From: a virus
IMG/VR virus record: IMGVR_UViG_3300038629_000248
Span: 1-30,037 of that record
Length of the DNA stretch: 30,037 nucleotides
Direction: 5' to 3' (one strand)
How positions within the stretch are numbered: position 1 is the first letter of the stretch; the number at the start of each line of letters is the position of its first letter. Made by a program: the position numbers and the translations under genes. Shown in pieces: positions 7,191-16,975 of the stretch. Under the pieces are notes generated by a model. That model worked only from the letters and a program-made list of their open reading frames with translations. It had not been told where the DNA came from and made no database searches.

Positions 7191-10100
7191 CAGTTTTTAT
7201 CCCGCCCTTCGGCCAGGGCCTGGTAGATGTTGAAGTTCTTGCCCTCGTTGCCCTCGAGGTACGAGTCGGTGTAATCCAGGAAGCGCCACAGGTTACCCGA
7301 GCCTGGCATCGGTATGATGGATCCAGCAGCTCGACCAATGTCAGCGGCCAGCTTGATGCCTGACTGGTTGCCTTTCATGTAGCTCTCGATCTCGGTCTTG
7401 ATCCGTACCGGCGCAACAGCGACCGCACTGATCGGCATGGTCGGCGCGAAGCCTTCCCAGGCTGATGAGATGTCACGGACCAAGGGGACGGTACCGAGCA
7501 AGAACTTGAATGTATTTTCTGCTGCCCACTCTACATACTCCTCGTCGTCTTCTGGAACGTCCATGATCAGGACCTGCGCCAGGTTAGCTGCAATTATCGG
7601 CATGAGCAGACCATCCATCAAGAAGGCAGCTGACAAAAAGTTTGTGCCGCCCTTCGAGGATTTGTACAGGCGCTGGTAGTAGGCGTTGAACCAGGAGCCG
7701 AAGACCGTCAGCGTCTTCACGAACTCGTTCTGGTTCGACTGCATGATGCGGCCCAGGTGCATGTCGGAGCCAGAGCCTACTGACTCGGCCACTGACTGGT
7801 CGGCCTCGATGATCGCGCGTTTCTCGTCGCCGTGTTTTTCCATGGCGCTGGTGTACCTGGCGTACCAGGTTGGATAGGCCACGGTTGAATCGACCATGGT
7901 CTGCAGGATGAAGCCTCGAGACTTGACCGTGTTCCACATGGCCTCGCCTCGGGAGGTAGCCATCACTTTTTTCATGTACTCCTTCGCTTCTCGGTTGACC
8001 ACCTGGGCGCGGTTCTCCATGAACTTGGATTTCTCATCGACCATGGCCATCACCTCGAGCGGTCTGGATCCGAAGTGACCCATCGCCTGCGCCCACTTGA
8101 GGACGCCGACTTCCCTGGCCGCGATCGGGATCGCGCTGAACTGCTGGGCCACGTTACGGATGGAGTACGCCAGGTGCATCATGGTCGCAGCGCCACGCAT
8201 GTGCCGCGACAGCCTGGCCAGCCAGCGACTGGTCTCACGCGCAGGCTCCGCTCTGCTGATCGAAGTGATGGCATGCAGCATGTTCTCGTAGAACGGAGCG
8301 CCGTGCTTTTTCTCGATCATGTTCTGAATCTTTTTGTTGTTCAGGATCGAACGCAGGTGCCGGCCAACCGTGGCGAAGGCAATGTAGTGTGTCTTCTCCT
8401 CGACCGACTGCGTGATGTTCCTGGTGTCCAGGAGCACAGGCCTGCCTCCGGATCCTTTCCTGGCGTGGGTGGATCCTGCTTGCATCGGCACTACCTGGGC
8501 CGTGTTCATTCCGCGCATCTGCTCGTCGGCAAGTTCCAGCGCCTGGCTGTCGTACATCAGCTGCATGTGGCCACCAGTCATCTGGACGCCGTTGACCTCG
8601 AAAGACACGGCCTCGAGTTTCGGAGGCGCGATGCCGAGCATGGCCTTCGCTGCTTCCTGGAGCTGCGGCCACTGTGATTCGTTCATGGCCCAGACGTTGT
8701 TGACCAGGGTGAGCTGTTCATTCGTTAGTCGGAGCATCAGCTGCTCGACGTCATTCTGGGACAGGCCGTGACCATCCATCAGCGATTGCCGGCTGGACTC
8801 GGTCCCCCAGTAGACAGCCATCATGAAAACCTCGGAGCTGGTGAAGTCATCCTCGGTGCCATCCTCCTTGGTGAATGGCATCGCGTCATTCTCACGCAGG
8901 CCCACGCGAGACATGTTCTGCATGAAGGCCTCCATCTCTTTGTACATCTGCATCTGCAGTTCGTACTTCCTGGTCATCGCATCGTTGATCGGCTTGTAGA
9001 TGTGCTCGAAGGCCCAGCCGCCTTCCTTGAATCCATCCAGCTTGCGGATCATATTGCCGAGCGATGGTATCGAGTTGACCATGTCGCCCCAGGTCAGCTT
9101 GGCCATCTTGCCCTTGCGGACTTTGCCACGCTGGACAGATGAATCCTTGCCGCCATTCTCTTCGATCGACTCGAGGCCAGCCTCACGGATCAGAGCTGCC
9201 TCGGCATTCCCCTTGTCCGCGATCTGGCCACCCACGTAGCGCAGGTGATCAAGCATGTCGGTCACGCCGCGGACTTCGTTGACAGTCATCTCATCGAAGG
9301 TGGTGACCTCGAATCCCTCGAGGGTACCGTTCTCGTGTCGGAATCGAATCGCTGCTGCCAGGTTTGGATCCAGCATCTCGAGACCAAACAGCTCGGCATT
9401 CTCATTACCCTCGCCGGTCTCTTTGTTGAAAGGTTTGGTCTGCCCTTCGTAGAAATCCAGGACCCGCCGAGCGTAGGCTTCGCGCTCGACCGGAGTCAGG
9501 CGCATGTCGTAGGCGTTGGCCAGTGCGGCCATGGCTTCGATGTATTGCTGATCGACCTGGGTGGGCTTGATCTTGCCGGCAGCGATTCGTACCTGGACTG
9601 ACCGGATCTTCTTCCGCGCCTTGTCCATTTTGTCCTTGGCCTCGAGCGCAGCTTTGTACAGGTAGTGGTTCGCCAGCTGCTGGATCTTGTGCGGGGTTGC
9701 GTCCTCGGTTGCCGTGGCCGCGGCCTGGGCAGCTTTGATCATCTGGTTGTAGTACTTCGACGGACGGATCTCCTTGTAGGTCATGGTGCCGATCAGCTGC
9801 TCCGCTTCATGCTTGAGCGTCTTGCGATCGATCTTCTGAGCTGATGAGCTGCCCTCGGCTTTCAGTTCCATCAGGAGCAGTGCCGCCTGGTCCTCGTTCA
9901 GCATGGCCTCGCGGACCTCCTGCTCCAGGGATCCATCGTTGAGGATGTCGCCATACTTCTCGATCATGATCGCTTCAGCGGCTTTGTCAGATGCCTGCTT
10001 CAGAGTGTCGGAGTTCTTTACCTGCTCGTACATATCCTTCACGGACGCGAAGCCATGGGCCTCTGCGTACAGCGCAGGATCCAGGCCACCACCGACAGCC

Positions 10101-13100
10101 TTGCCGATCCAGTTCTTGCCGTTCGGCCATCCACCGATCGCATCACGCAGCGCATGCCAATCCACGCGGCCATCGGTGACGACCTCGCCGTTCTCGTCCT
10201 TGATTACCTGCATGTCGGACATCACCTGGTAGACGGTTTCTTTCGCCAGGCGCTCGGTCTCCTGCTCGATCAGTGGCGCCTTCTCGTCGGCCCACTCCTC
10301 GGACTTCATTTTCTTGTACTGCTTCATCACCTTGGCGTCGACAGTTGCCTCGGCAGTTTCGTTCTTGCGGCCTGCCAGCTGCTGGTACTTCTCCCACTGG
10401 GCATCAGTCATGCCGGCCTGCTCCTTGCTCTGGAACAGCTGCGCGTATTCAGGGGACATACTGGCGATGTCGATCTCCTGCTCGGTGGCCAGCATCTTGT
10501 CGAAGATCTCGGTGATCTCAGGCGACAGCTTGGCACGAGTCAGCCGCGGATCCGACAGCGTCCGGTACAGTCGCTTCAACCAGGAAGTGAATGACGCGAA
10601 CGCTCGGCGCAGGCCGATCGATGGTGCCTTGCCCTCGCGCAGGTAGACCTCGAAAGTCTCGGCCCACATCTCGTGCTGCTCGGTGGTGAGATCCCTGAAG
10701 TTCTCGGCACCGAGCCAGTCGAGCATGGCCTGCTGGTTTTCGGACATGCCGTACTTCTCTACCCAGATGTCCTGGATGTCCAGGAACAGGTGACCGGACT
10801 CGTGCAGGTAGCTGGACAGGTCGGCAGCTTCGGTCAGCTGGATGATGCGCTTGCCACCAACGTCAGGGAAGAAACGACCGCGCTCACCACCTGGATCGTC
10901 CTGGAACAAGAAGTCCTCTTTGGATCCAAACTGTGCATCCTTCACCAGGACCAGGCCACCGATCTGGATGACCTTGCTGCCTGATATTACCGGCATGGTG
11001 CTGTCGCGATCGAAGAAGTAACTGTGCCGCTCGGGATCGAAGCCGACCTGCACCCAGGTAGGATCCTCGAGTGCGGCCTGGGCCTCGGCCATGGTCTCTG
11101 CCTGGTCCTGATTCTTCCAGGCGCCTTTGATAACAGCGGACGGTGCCTTGGCGCCACCAGCTGCTACCTTGATGGCATGCTTGTCCTCGGGGAACGTGGC
11201 ACCCTCGATGACGGCGACCGGCACATGAGACATCGGCCCCTTGCCTTTGCCAGGTTCGTTCTCGTGGATCGTCGGTACCCAGACGTTGTGATCTTTGTAC
11301 GCGGGGATGTCCAGGCGCAGGCCTACCTGGTGGCCGTCCTCGACAGGCACGTTGACCCGTTCTTGTTTGTTGGTGTGCAGAGCACCCATCATGTCGGCTG
11401 TGGTTGCCGGCGTGGGTAGGGATTCGTAGGCGCCGATCGGCTTGACCTGGTTGACCAGGGCATTGTATTCGGCTTTGGTGACGGTGCCGTCCCTGAGTTG
11501 CTGGGCGGCTTCCTTCAGAGCATCGATGCGCTGCAGTACAGCCTTGTGCTCCATGTTCACTCGAGACTTCCGATCAGCGGACTGGTCGGCCAGGTCTCGA
11601 GCTGCTATGACCTCTTCAGGTCTGGCGGTGAGTTGGCTTAGTGATCTGCTTCGCGCAGGCCCTTCACGAACTCCTTCACGTAGTCCTTCCGAGAAAAGGG
11701 CTTGCTCGGTTTCACCCGAGTAGGCGACTTTTTGGGAGAACCCTTCGTAGATCGCTTTTGAGATGTTGCCATTTGCATACTCCTGCTCAAGGATCTGAGC
11801 TATTTCTACTACAACCTTAGTATAGTCTACCTGGGAAAGAATTTCCACTGTGCCTTCAGCCTGGTTACCCTTACCCAGGGAGTTATCCACCACGCTGAAC
11901 GTGACCCTGGGGTCGTCCTTGTAGTGCTCACGCAGCTCCAGGTGAGCCTCGGCTGATTTCATGTGGGTCAGGATGTGCTCTGACATCGGCACGGTGCGTC
12001 CGGTACCCAGTTCTTTTTCCTGCTTCCTGGCTCTCGAGAGTGCGCCGTTTAGGAATGCCTCGGCAGGATCTCGGTAGACAAAAATGATGGTGACATCCTG
12101 GCCGGCATCGAGTGCCTGGTCGATCTTCTCGATCGAGCTGCCGGTGGTACGCATGTTGCTGTCGTACACGATGTGCGCCTGGTCGATCATCTTCTCGTAG
12201 CGCGGCTGGTTCAGTCCGGATGTCTTGCCGGCGCCGGTACCACCAGCAGTGAACAGCACCATGTTGTCGTTCTCGACTGGCTCGGCCAGGCGTATCGCGT
12301 ACAGCTTCTTGGCAAAGGCGCTGGTTGGCTCATGCACAGCAGCGGCTAAGGTGCGATCGCGAATGTAATCGGGTGACATCTCCTTGGCAATATCACCACC
12401 GATGATCTTGCCGCCCCTGGTTTCCTCGATCTGCTCGTACTCTTTCCTGGCAGCAGCGAAGTTCGACAGCTTGTCCGCGATGGCCTGCTCGACCTGGGCG
12501 AACTCGACGGTACGATCGACCTGCTCGGCTGGTGGATCCTCGAGGTTCAGATCCTCGGATCCAGGAAGCTCTGCCAGGGATCCATCAATGTCGGGCTGCA
12601 GGGTCTGAGCGTACTCGACCGGCATCAGCGCCACCTTCTGTGATGCGAATCCTCGCTCACTCAGTGGCAGGTCCTGGACCTCGGGACGGAAGTTGACCCA
12701 GGAGTTCTGGCCGCGGGTCTCGCTCGTAAGCGCCCACCTGGCCCAGGGTGACTTGGTCATCATCATGTGGTTGCGCCATGCTGCCTCCTCACCCTTGGGA
12801 CCGAAGCCGACAGGCGAGAGCGTGTGCGCGTAGTAGTCATGAACGATTCTCAGCAGGTCGTTGTACAGCAGCGGGGTACCATCAGCCAGGGTGCGGCCAC
12901 TGTCCTGCAGTAGCGGGTGCCTGGTGAAGTCCTCACCTGGTGGGCCGAAGGTCTCGGGCGCGGTCTTGTAGAACCACAGGTGATTGTTGGCGTTGACGTC
13001 CTGGCGCATCAGCTTCGAGTCGACGCCTTTCTTGCCGGTGTAGGGTTCTTCCTTGGTCGACGGCCAGGCTTCGGGAGTTATCGGCAGCGCATCGAACTGC

Positions 13101-15286
13101 TCGAGCACCTCGGTACCCAGCTCTTCGTAAGCGCGTTGGACGTCAGGGTTGTCCAGGTCGTTGACAGGCATGTCCTCGTAGGCCTGTTGGATCTCCGTCT
13201 GGATGTTGGACTGGTCAGGTGTGATCTTGCCGGCCTGGTCCTGCGGTTCAACAGGACGACCGGCAAGGCGGGTTGCTACCCTTTGCGAAGTTGCACTTGC
13301 TTGTTCCGTCTGCGGGGGACGAAAGTTGCCTGTGATGCTCCCGAAAGGGAGGGTACCTTCTCGCGAACCGTATAGCCAAGCGCGGCTGCGTCCGCTATGA
13401 ATTTCTCGTGCGAGAGGGCCAAGGGCGATCGCTGCCTGCTTGACCGCTTCGTGGTGAGCTTCGATCTCTTGCGCATTAGTCGGGTCTCCTGCAAAGTAAA
13501 CCTCCAGGGATTCGTCCGTGATCGTGAGACCAGGAAGACCTGAAGCGTCAATGATTTCTTGCGCCTGGTCCTGAGACAAAGGCGCAACCAAAGGAAATGT
13601 TATCACACTCGTGACAAAACTCCCATCCTCGAAAACGTGACCGAAGTCTTCTTTCCCATCAAATTCTTCACGGACATGAACCTCTTCCTGGTTGAAGTTC
13701 TCGGCGAACTTGGCCAGCATCGACAGTGTCTTCGCGCGGTCGGCTTCCTTGAACGACAGGTTGAGTCCGAGCGATGGCTCGAGTTCACCACCGAATAGGC
13801 CGGTGGTATCAGTGCGGTTGATCTCGACAGACTTCAATCCACCCAGGAGATAGTTCAGGCTGTCGGCTGCTACGTCCTGCAGTAACTTGTGGGCCTCGAG
13901 GTCGCCGCGGTTGGCAGCTGCCTGGAGTGTCGAGATCCCAGGGATGGATCCGGTAGCGGCTGACAGGTTGACCTGGATCTCTGCCCTGGTCGATGCAGCC
14001 TTGCGTGATTTCAGTAGCGCGTCGATGCGCTTGGCCACGCGGTTGAGATGCGTCTTGTCAGCTGGGTTCAGTACCGGACCTCGAGGCAGATCCGTCTTGC
14101 GGCTGTCGACATTCTTCTGAGTGCGCTGCAGGCTGTAACCACCGGCCTCGAGGACCGCGCGGTACTCGCCAGTCAGGAACAGCTGCTCGAAGTCTACGGT
14201 GCCGAGGATCTCCTCGTGGGTCAGATCACCATCGTTCAGGATCTGCAGTGCCGACCTGGTCTCACCACCTCGAGCTGTTTTCTCCATCAGGGTCTTGGCA
14301 AAGGACCAGACAGTTTCCTGGACCTCCATCGGGCGCATCCCCGTTTTCTCGCCAGCCTTCCTGGTCAGTACGTTCATTGCCAGGTAGCCAGGCTTCTTGC
14401 CAGGCATCTCGGCTGCACCGTTCGATGCGAATATGGTCTGCTCGAATCCAGTGTACGCGGCCATCCAGGCGTCGAGTGTTACCTCGTTCGGGTAGCCACT
14501 GAGGTTCAGCATGAATGAGTTTGCCTTGGCGCCAGACAGGACCAGGCTTGCTGGATCCGGAGATGTCAGTGCGCGGTAGCCATTGATCGCCCAGGCCTGC
14601 ATGACGCTGTCGATGCCTCGCTCACCCTGGACGTTGGCGCCCATGATGTCGAGGATCCGCTTCGTGTCCACTGGTCGGCCTGCTTTATCCCAGGCTGTCC
14701 AGATCTTGAGGGCATTGATGGTGTTGCCCTCGACTGAGTTGCGTGGCGAGAACGCAGCCAGGAGAGCTGTGAAGCGCGGTGCATCTTTGCCGAATACGGT
14801 GGTGATCGCGTGTTGACTGTTGGCGTACCAGCCTACCTTCGACCGGCCAGCTCGAGCGACCGCGGCCATCTCCTGGAAACCAGGCAGCTGCTTCATCAGC
14901 TCGAGGACATTACGCGCGGACTGCGCAGTCTTCAGTGCTGCGATTTCATCAGGCTGCAGGTACCGCTCGATGGCACTGAGGCCTTTGACTTCCTTCTTGA
15001 TCGCGCTCCACCTGGCCTGGTCTTCCGCGGTCAGCTGGTAATCCTGTGGCGGTACCGGAAAGCTCTTCGACTTCTCGACGTAGTCAGTGACCGGACCCTC
15101 GACCGCGATCTCACCACCTGCCTCTTCGATCCTGGCGATCAGCGCATCGGCTTCTCGGTTGACCAGGGTCTCGAGGCTGGTGATGGCCTGCTCATCGGTC
15201 TTGCCCTCGAGGATCTCCTGGCGTAGGAAAGCGATGTCGTTTTCAGACAGCGTCCCGACCTTGGCGATACAGGCGTCTAACGGCAT
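7190..15286 (-). CDS. Giant polyvalent virion protein (2,698 aa), probable ejected internal protein
   Basis: Modules seen in order. About 145-340: a domain with AFSPRNSVEGN, ALKIW and EVTLDAWMA that recurs in very large phage proteins. About 705-880: a domain with NDLLRIVHDYYAH and ETRGQNSWVN (856-865). About 960-1200: a P-loop domain with Walker A GGTGAGKT (1015-1022), followed by YDSNMRTTGSS and an Arg-rich segment as in zeta-toxin-like kinases. About 1310-1450: a domain with GLRLDIPAY and VGFDPERHSYFFDR. About 1480-1590: a metallopeptidase-like motif HESGH (1495-1499) with possible third ligands E1539 or E1543. About 2365-2698: a gp16/LPD38-like C-terminus with a hydrophobic stretch near 2550-2576. 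A packaged, ejected role is inferred from this C-terminus and from neighbouring gp14/15-like genes. AGGG about 7 bases upstream supports this start. I see no lysozyme or transglycosylase motif. Confidence 0.85.
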   Translation of the reverse strand: MPLDACIAKVGTLSENDIAFLRQEILEGKTDEQAITSLETLVNREADALIARIEEAGGEIAVEGPVTDYVEKSKSFPVPPQDYQLTAEDQARWSAIKKEVKGLSAIERYLQPDEIAALKTAQSARNVLELMKQLPGFQEMAAVARAGRSKVGWYANSQHAITTVFGKDAPRFTALLAAFSPRNSVEGNTINALKIWTAWDKAGRPVDTKRILDIMGANVQGERGIDSVMQAWAINGYRALTSPDPASLVLSGAKANSFMLNLSGYPNEVTLDAWMAAYTGFEQTIFASNGAAEMPGKKPGYLAMNVLTRKAGEKTGMRPMEVQETVWSFAKTLMEKTARGGETRSALQILNDGDLTHEEILGTVDFEQLFLTGEYRAVLEAGGYSLQRTQKNVDSRKTDLPRGPVLNPADKTHLNRVAKRIDALLKSRKAASTRAEIQVNLSAATGSIPGISTLQAAANRGDLEAHKLLQDVAADSLNYLLGGLKSVEINRTDTTGLFGGELEPSLGLNLSFKEADRAKTLSMLAKFAENFNQEEVHVREEFDGKEDFGHVFEDGSFVTSVITFPLVAPLSQDQAQEIIDASGLPGLTITDESLEVYFAGDPTNAQEIEAHHEAVKQAAIALGPLAREIHSGRSRAWLYGSREGTLPFGSITGNFRPPQTEQASATSQRVATRLAGRPVEPQDQAGKITPDQSNIQTEIQQAYEDMPVNDLDNPDVQRAYEELGTEVLEQFDALPITPEAWPSTKEEPYTGKKGVDSKLMRQDVNANNHLWFYKTAPETFGPPGEDFTRHPLLQDSGRTLADGTPLLYNDLLRIVHDYYAHTLSPVGFGPKGEEAAWRNHMMMTKSPWARWALTSETRGQNSWVNFRPEVQDLPLSERGFASQKVALMPVEYAQTLQPDIDGSLAELPGSEDLNLEDPPAEQVDRTVEFAQVEQAIADKLSNFAAARKEYEQIEETRGGKIIGGDIAKEMSPDYIRDRTLAAAVHEPTSAFAKKLYAIRLAEPVENDNMVLFTAGGTGAGKTSGLNQPRYEKMIDQAHIVYDSNMRTTGSSIEKIDQALDAGQDVTIIFVYRDPAEAFLNGALSRARKQEKELGTGRTVPMSEHILTHMKSAEAHLELREHYKDDPRVTFSVVDNSLGKGNQAEGTVEILSQVDYTKVVVEIAQILEQEYANGNISKAIYEGFSQKVAYSGETEQALFSEGLREGVREGPARSRSLSQLTARPEEVIAARDLADQSADRKSRVNMEHKAVLQRIDALKEAAQQLRDGTVTKAEYNALVNQVKPIGAYESLPTPATTADMMGALHTNKQERVNVPVEDGHQVGLRLDIPAYKDHNVWVPTIHENEPGKGKGPMSHVPVAVIEGATFPEDKHAIKVAAGGAKAPSAVIKGAWKNQDQAETMAEAQAALEDPTWVQVGFDPERHSYFFDRDSTMPVISGSKVIQIGGLVLVKDAQFGSKEDFLFQDDPGGERGRFFPDVGGKRIIQLTEAADLSSYLHESGHLFLDIQDIWVEKYGMSENQQAMLDWLGAENFRDLTTEQHEMWAETFEVYLREGKAPSIGLRRAFASFTSWLKRLYRTLSDPRLTRAKLSPEITEIFDKMLATEQEIDIASMSPEYAQLFQSKEQAGMTDAQWEKYQQLAGRKNETAEATVDAKVMKQYKKMKSEEWADEKAPLIEQETERLAKETVYQVMSDMQVIKDENGEVVTDGRVDWHALRDAIGGWPNGKNWIGKAVGGGLDPALYAEAHGFASVKDMYEQVKNSDTLKQASDKAAEAIMIEKYGDILNDGSLEQEVREAMLNEDQAALLLMELKAEGSSSAQKIDRKTLKHEAEQLIGTMTYKEIRPSKYYNQMIKAAQAAATATEDATPHKIQQLANHYLYKAALEAKDKMDKARKKIRSVQVRIAAGKIKPTQVDQQYIEAMAALANAYDMRLTPVEREAYARRVLDFYEGQTKPFNKETGEGNENAELFGLEMLDPNLAAAIRFRHENGTLEGFEVTTFDEMTVNEVRGVTDMLDHLRYVGGQIADKGNAEAALIREAGLESIEENGGKDSSVQRGKVRKGKMAKLTWGDMVNSIPSLGNMIRKLDGFKEGGWAFEHIYKPINDAMTRKYELQMQMYKEMEAFMQNMSRVGLRENDAMPFTKEDGTEDDFTSSEVFMMAVYWGTESSRQSLMDGHGLSQNDVEQLMLRLTNEQLTLVNNVWAMNESQWPQLQEAAKAMLGIAPPKLEAVSFEVNGVQMTGGHMQLMYDSQALELADEQMRGMNTAQVVPMQAGSTHARKGSGGRPVLLDTRNITQSVEEKTHYIAFATVGRHLRSILNNKKIQNMIEKKHGAPFYENMLHAITSISRAEPARETSRWLARLSRHMRGAATMMHLAYSIRNVAQQFSAIPIAAREVGVLKWAQAMGHFGSRPLEVMAMVDEKSKFMENRAQVVNREAKEYMKKVMATSRGEAMWNTVKSRGFILQTMVDSTVAYPTWYARYTSAMEKHGDEKRAIIEADQSVAESVGSGSDMHLGRIMQSNQNEFVKTLTVFGSWFNAYYQRLYKSSKGGTNFLSAAFLMDGLLMPIIAANLAQVLIMDVPEDDEEYVEWAAENTFKFLLGTVPLVRDISSAWEGFAPTMPISAVAVAPVRIKTEIESYMKGNQSGIKLAADIGRAAGSIIPMPGSGNLWRFLDYTDSYLEGNEGKNFNIYQALAEGRDKN

Positions 15287-15289
15287 AGC

Positions 15290-15544
15290 TTACCCTTGGC
15301 CTGGTGGCCCTTGTTGCATGGTGACCTGCTGTGGCTGCAGATTCTTCATGGCCTGCAGCAGCAGCTCGATCTCGTTGTACGGCAAGCACTTGATCGCATG
15401 CTTCATTTTGTCGTAGAGATCCACCGGCACAATCACGGCCATAATCTGCTGGACCTGCGGCATCAGCGGTGGCAATTGCGACTCCGGACCTGGCTTGTCT
15501 GCATTGTTCTTGCCTCGTTTCTGTACGTTTGCTTGTTCAGTCAT
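15290..15544 (-). CDS. Small proline- and glutamine-rich protein of unknown function
   Basis: A protein of 84 aa that I do not recognise. The N-terminal 25 residues are polar and probably disordered. The centre (about 28-68) looks helical and amphipathic (MPQVQQIMAVIVPVDLYDKM, EIELLLQAMKNL). The tail is short and rich in Q, P and G (QQGPPGQG). There is no signal peptide; the hydrophobic stretch is too short for a firm membrane call. It lies between the 435-aa protein (17-base gap) and the giant virion protein (start 4 bases beyond its stop). It may be a small virion component or a chaperone for the giant protein, but nothing in the sequence proves either. The Shine-Dalgarno sequence is weak (GTGAG). 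Confidence 0.7.
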   Translation of the reverse strand: MTEQANVQKRGKNNADKPGPESQLPPLMPQVQQIMAVIVPVDLYDKMKHAIKCLPYNEIELLLQAMKNLQPQQVTMQQGPPGQG

Positions 15545-15561
15545 TTTTATATCTCACTGGG

Positions 15562-16869
15562 TTAGTGGCGGTTGAAAAGTTCGACCGCTCCCTGGCCTAT
15601 CATAATCAGATCTTCATCTTCCCGATAGATCTGGTCTGTCACCTTATCGTGGAAGCGGTAGCTGTCAGCCTTGCCCTCACCTTCTGGTATTGGATCGCCA
15701 TACGTCACACGCAGGATCGCACCATCCAATGTTGGATGTGCGTTGGAGCTGATGAGCCGTTGCTGGTTGACATCGCTGACCCTGCTTAGATTGATGATGA
15801 TGCCCGAGTCAATCGAGTAGCCAGGCGCACTGACCTGGTCTTGTATCAGGTCAGTGATGTCGGGTGATGTCTCGGTCACACCGAGGACCTGGGTGTCGAT
15901 TGGCCAGAGAACATCGGCACTGGCAAACGGAGTAACAAGGTCGTTGGAGATGGCAAAATCCAAATCAACATTGCCAGGGTAGTTCTGGAAGTCATGACCC
16001 AGGCCTTCACCGAAGTGATACAGCTGACCGTTCGACAGGAACTCGTTCAGGTGGCCAATGGAAATGAAGTTGGTAAAGTCAGCTGCGTACTCGACCGTGA
16101 TGACCAGGAAGTAATCCTGGCCGGCCACCAGGACAGGGTTGGTCGTGAAGCGGAAAATGATGCCGCTCAATGGGAGAGGGACGAGTACCAAGGTGCTGGC
16201 TGCAATCGGGATGCTGGTCCCATTGGTAATATCAACGCCGTCCGGTATGTTGACCCCGCGGTCAACCGTGACGCCCTGGATGTGGCAAGTGATGTCTCCA
16301 ATCGGATTGTTGAATCGTCGCATCTGGTAGGAGATGAAGAGGACCTCGGTGTTACCTGCTACGGGCGTGATCCGCTGCGCCAGTTGATCGCTCTGCGGCA
16401 GGGTGGCACCAGGCACAGTAGCAAAGCGCAACGCCCACTCACGGTTGCCGACATCGAAACCGATTGGCTGCGCCATGAAAGTAAACGTGGTGCTGACAAC
16501 CGCGATCTCCTGGTTCGACCAGGCGTCACGCCGCCAGCCCTCGAACGGATCGAACGGAAGGTGAAGCGGATCCTGGGCCTGCGCATCCGCGCCAAACCGA
16601 TCCGGTGTGTTCATGGTGGCAGAGAACGGTAGTGGGTTCAGATTGGTATTGAACGGCGTGTACTCCATGGTCGCCGCGGTGATGCTCGAGTTCGGCGGGA
16701 TCTGCGCGTCCCAGCTGTTGGCAGTCTGGGCTTGCAATCCAATGAAGAAGTTGCCGATGGTCATGCGCTGGCTGTTGTTCAGCCAGGTCTGGTTCGGACC
16801 CTGAAACACATGCTGCCAGGTTGACCAATAGTTGTCGGCTTCTTCAACGGCGATGATGACTTCAGGCAT
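15562..16869 (-). CDS. Putative virion structural protein, beta-rich (435 aa)
   Basis: I choose ATG at 16869 (MPEVIIAVEEADNYW), with GGGGA 8 bases upstream and overlapping the stop of the small upstream gene. A longer frame reaching further upstream would run through that gene and is less likely. The N-terminal 100 residues contain IPPNSSITAATMEY. The C-terminal 110 contain TDLIQDQVSAPGYSIDSGII and HPTLDGAILRVTYGD. These look like the two ends of a jelly-roll of the type found in phage appendage and carbohydrate-binding domains. A middle segment (about 120-310) with VLFISYQMRRF and GQDYFLVITVEYA looks like a separate beta domain. The specific function is unknown; position in the late operon suggests a virion or adsorption component. 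Confidence 0.65.
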   Translation of the reverse strand: MPEVIIAVEEADNYWSTWQHVFQGPNQTWLNNSQRMTIGNFFIGLQAQTANSWDAQIPPNSSITAATMEYTPFNTNLNPLPFSATMNTPDRFGADAQAQDPLHLPFDPFEGWRRDAWSNQEIAVVSTTFTFMAQPIGFDVGNREWALRFATVPGATLPQSDQLAQRITPVAGNTEVLFISYQMRRFNNPIGDITCHIQGVTVDRGVNIPDGVDITNGTSIPIAASTLVLVPLPLSGIIFRFTTNPVLVAGQDYFLVITVEYAADFTNFISIGHLNEFLSNGQLYHFGEGLGHDFQNYPGNVDLDFAISNDLVTPFASADVLWPIDTQVLGVTETSPDITDLIQDQVSAPGYSIDSGIIINLSRVSDVNQQRLISSNAHPTLDGAILRVTYGDPIPEGEGKADSYRFHDKVTDQIYREDEDLIMIGQGAVELFNRH

Positions 16870-16975
16870 GAGGAAAATCCCCAGGGTCCAGTGGTAGCTG
16901 GATCTCATCAACCGGCATCTGCGCAACCTTTTCCAGCAGGTCCATCAGGTCATCGAACTCAAGGTCTTCGAGCAT
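16862..16975 (-). CDS. Very small acidic protein (37 aa), overlapping both neighbours
   Basis: A 37-codon frame that begins MLEDLEFDDLMDLLEKVA and ends PGDFPHA. It is strongly acidic and amphipathic-helical. ATG at 16975 has GGGGGTG about 4-5 bases upstream and overlaps the end of the 81-aa gene by 17 bases. Its stop overlaps the start of the 435-aa gene. This tight coupling on both sides and the good ribosome site argue for a real gene. Function unknown. Confidence 0.55.
   Translation of the reverse strand: MLEDLEFDDLMDLLEKVAQMPVDEIQLPLDPGDFPHA

Noticed and set aside
7190-15286. Giant protein as a tape measure protein
   Set aside because: The adaptor, nozzle and gp14/15-like neighbours indicate a short tail. 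The domains and C-terminus match polyvalent or ejected proteins, not the repetitive helical pattern of tape measures.
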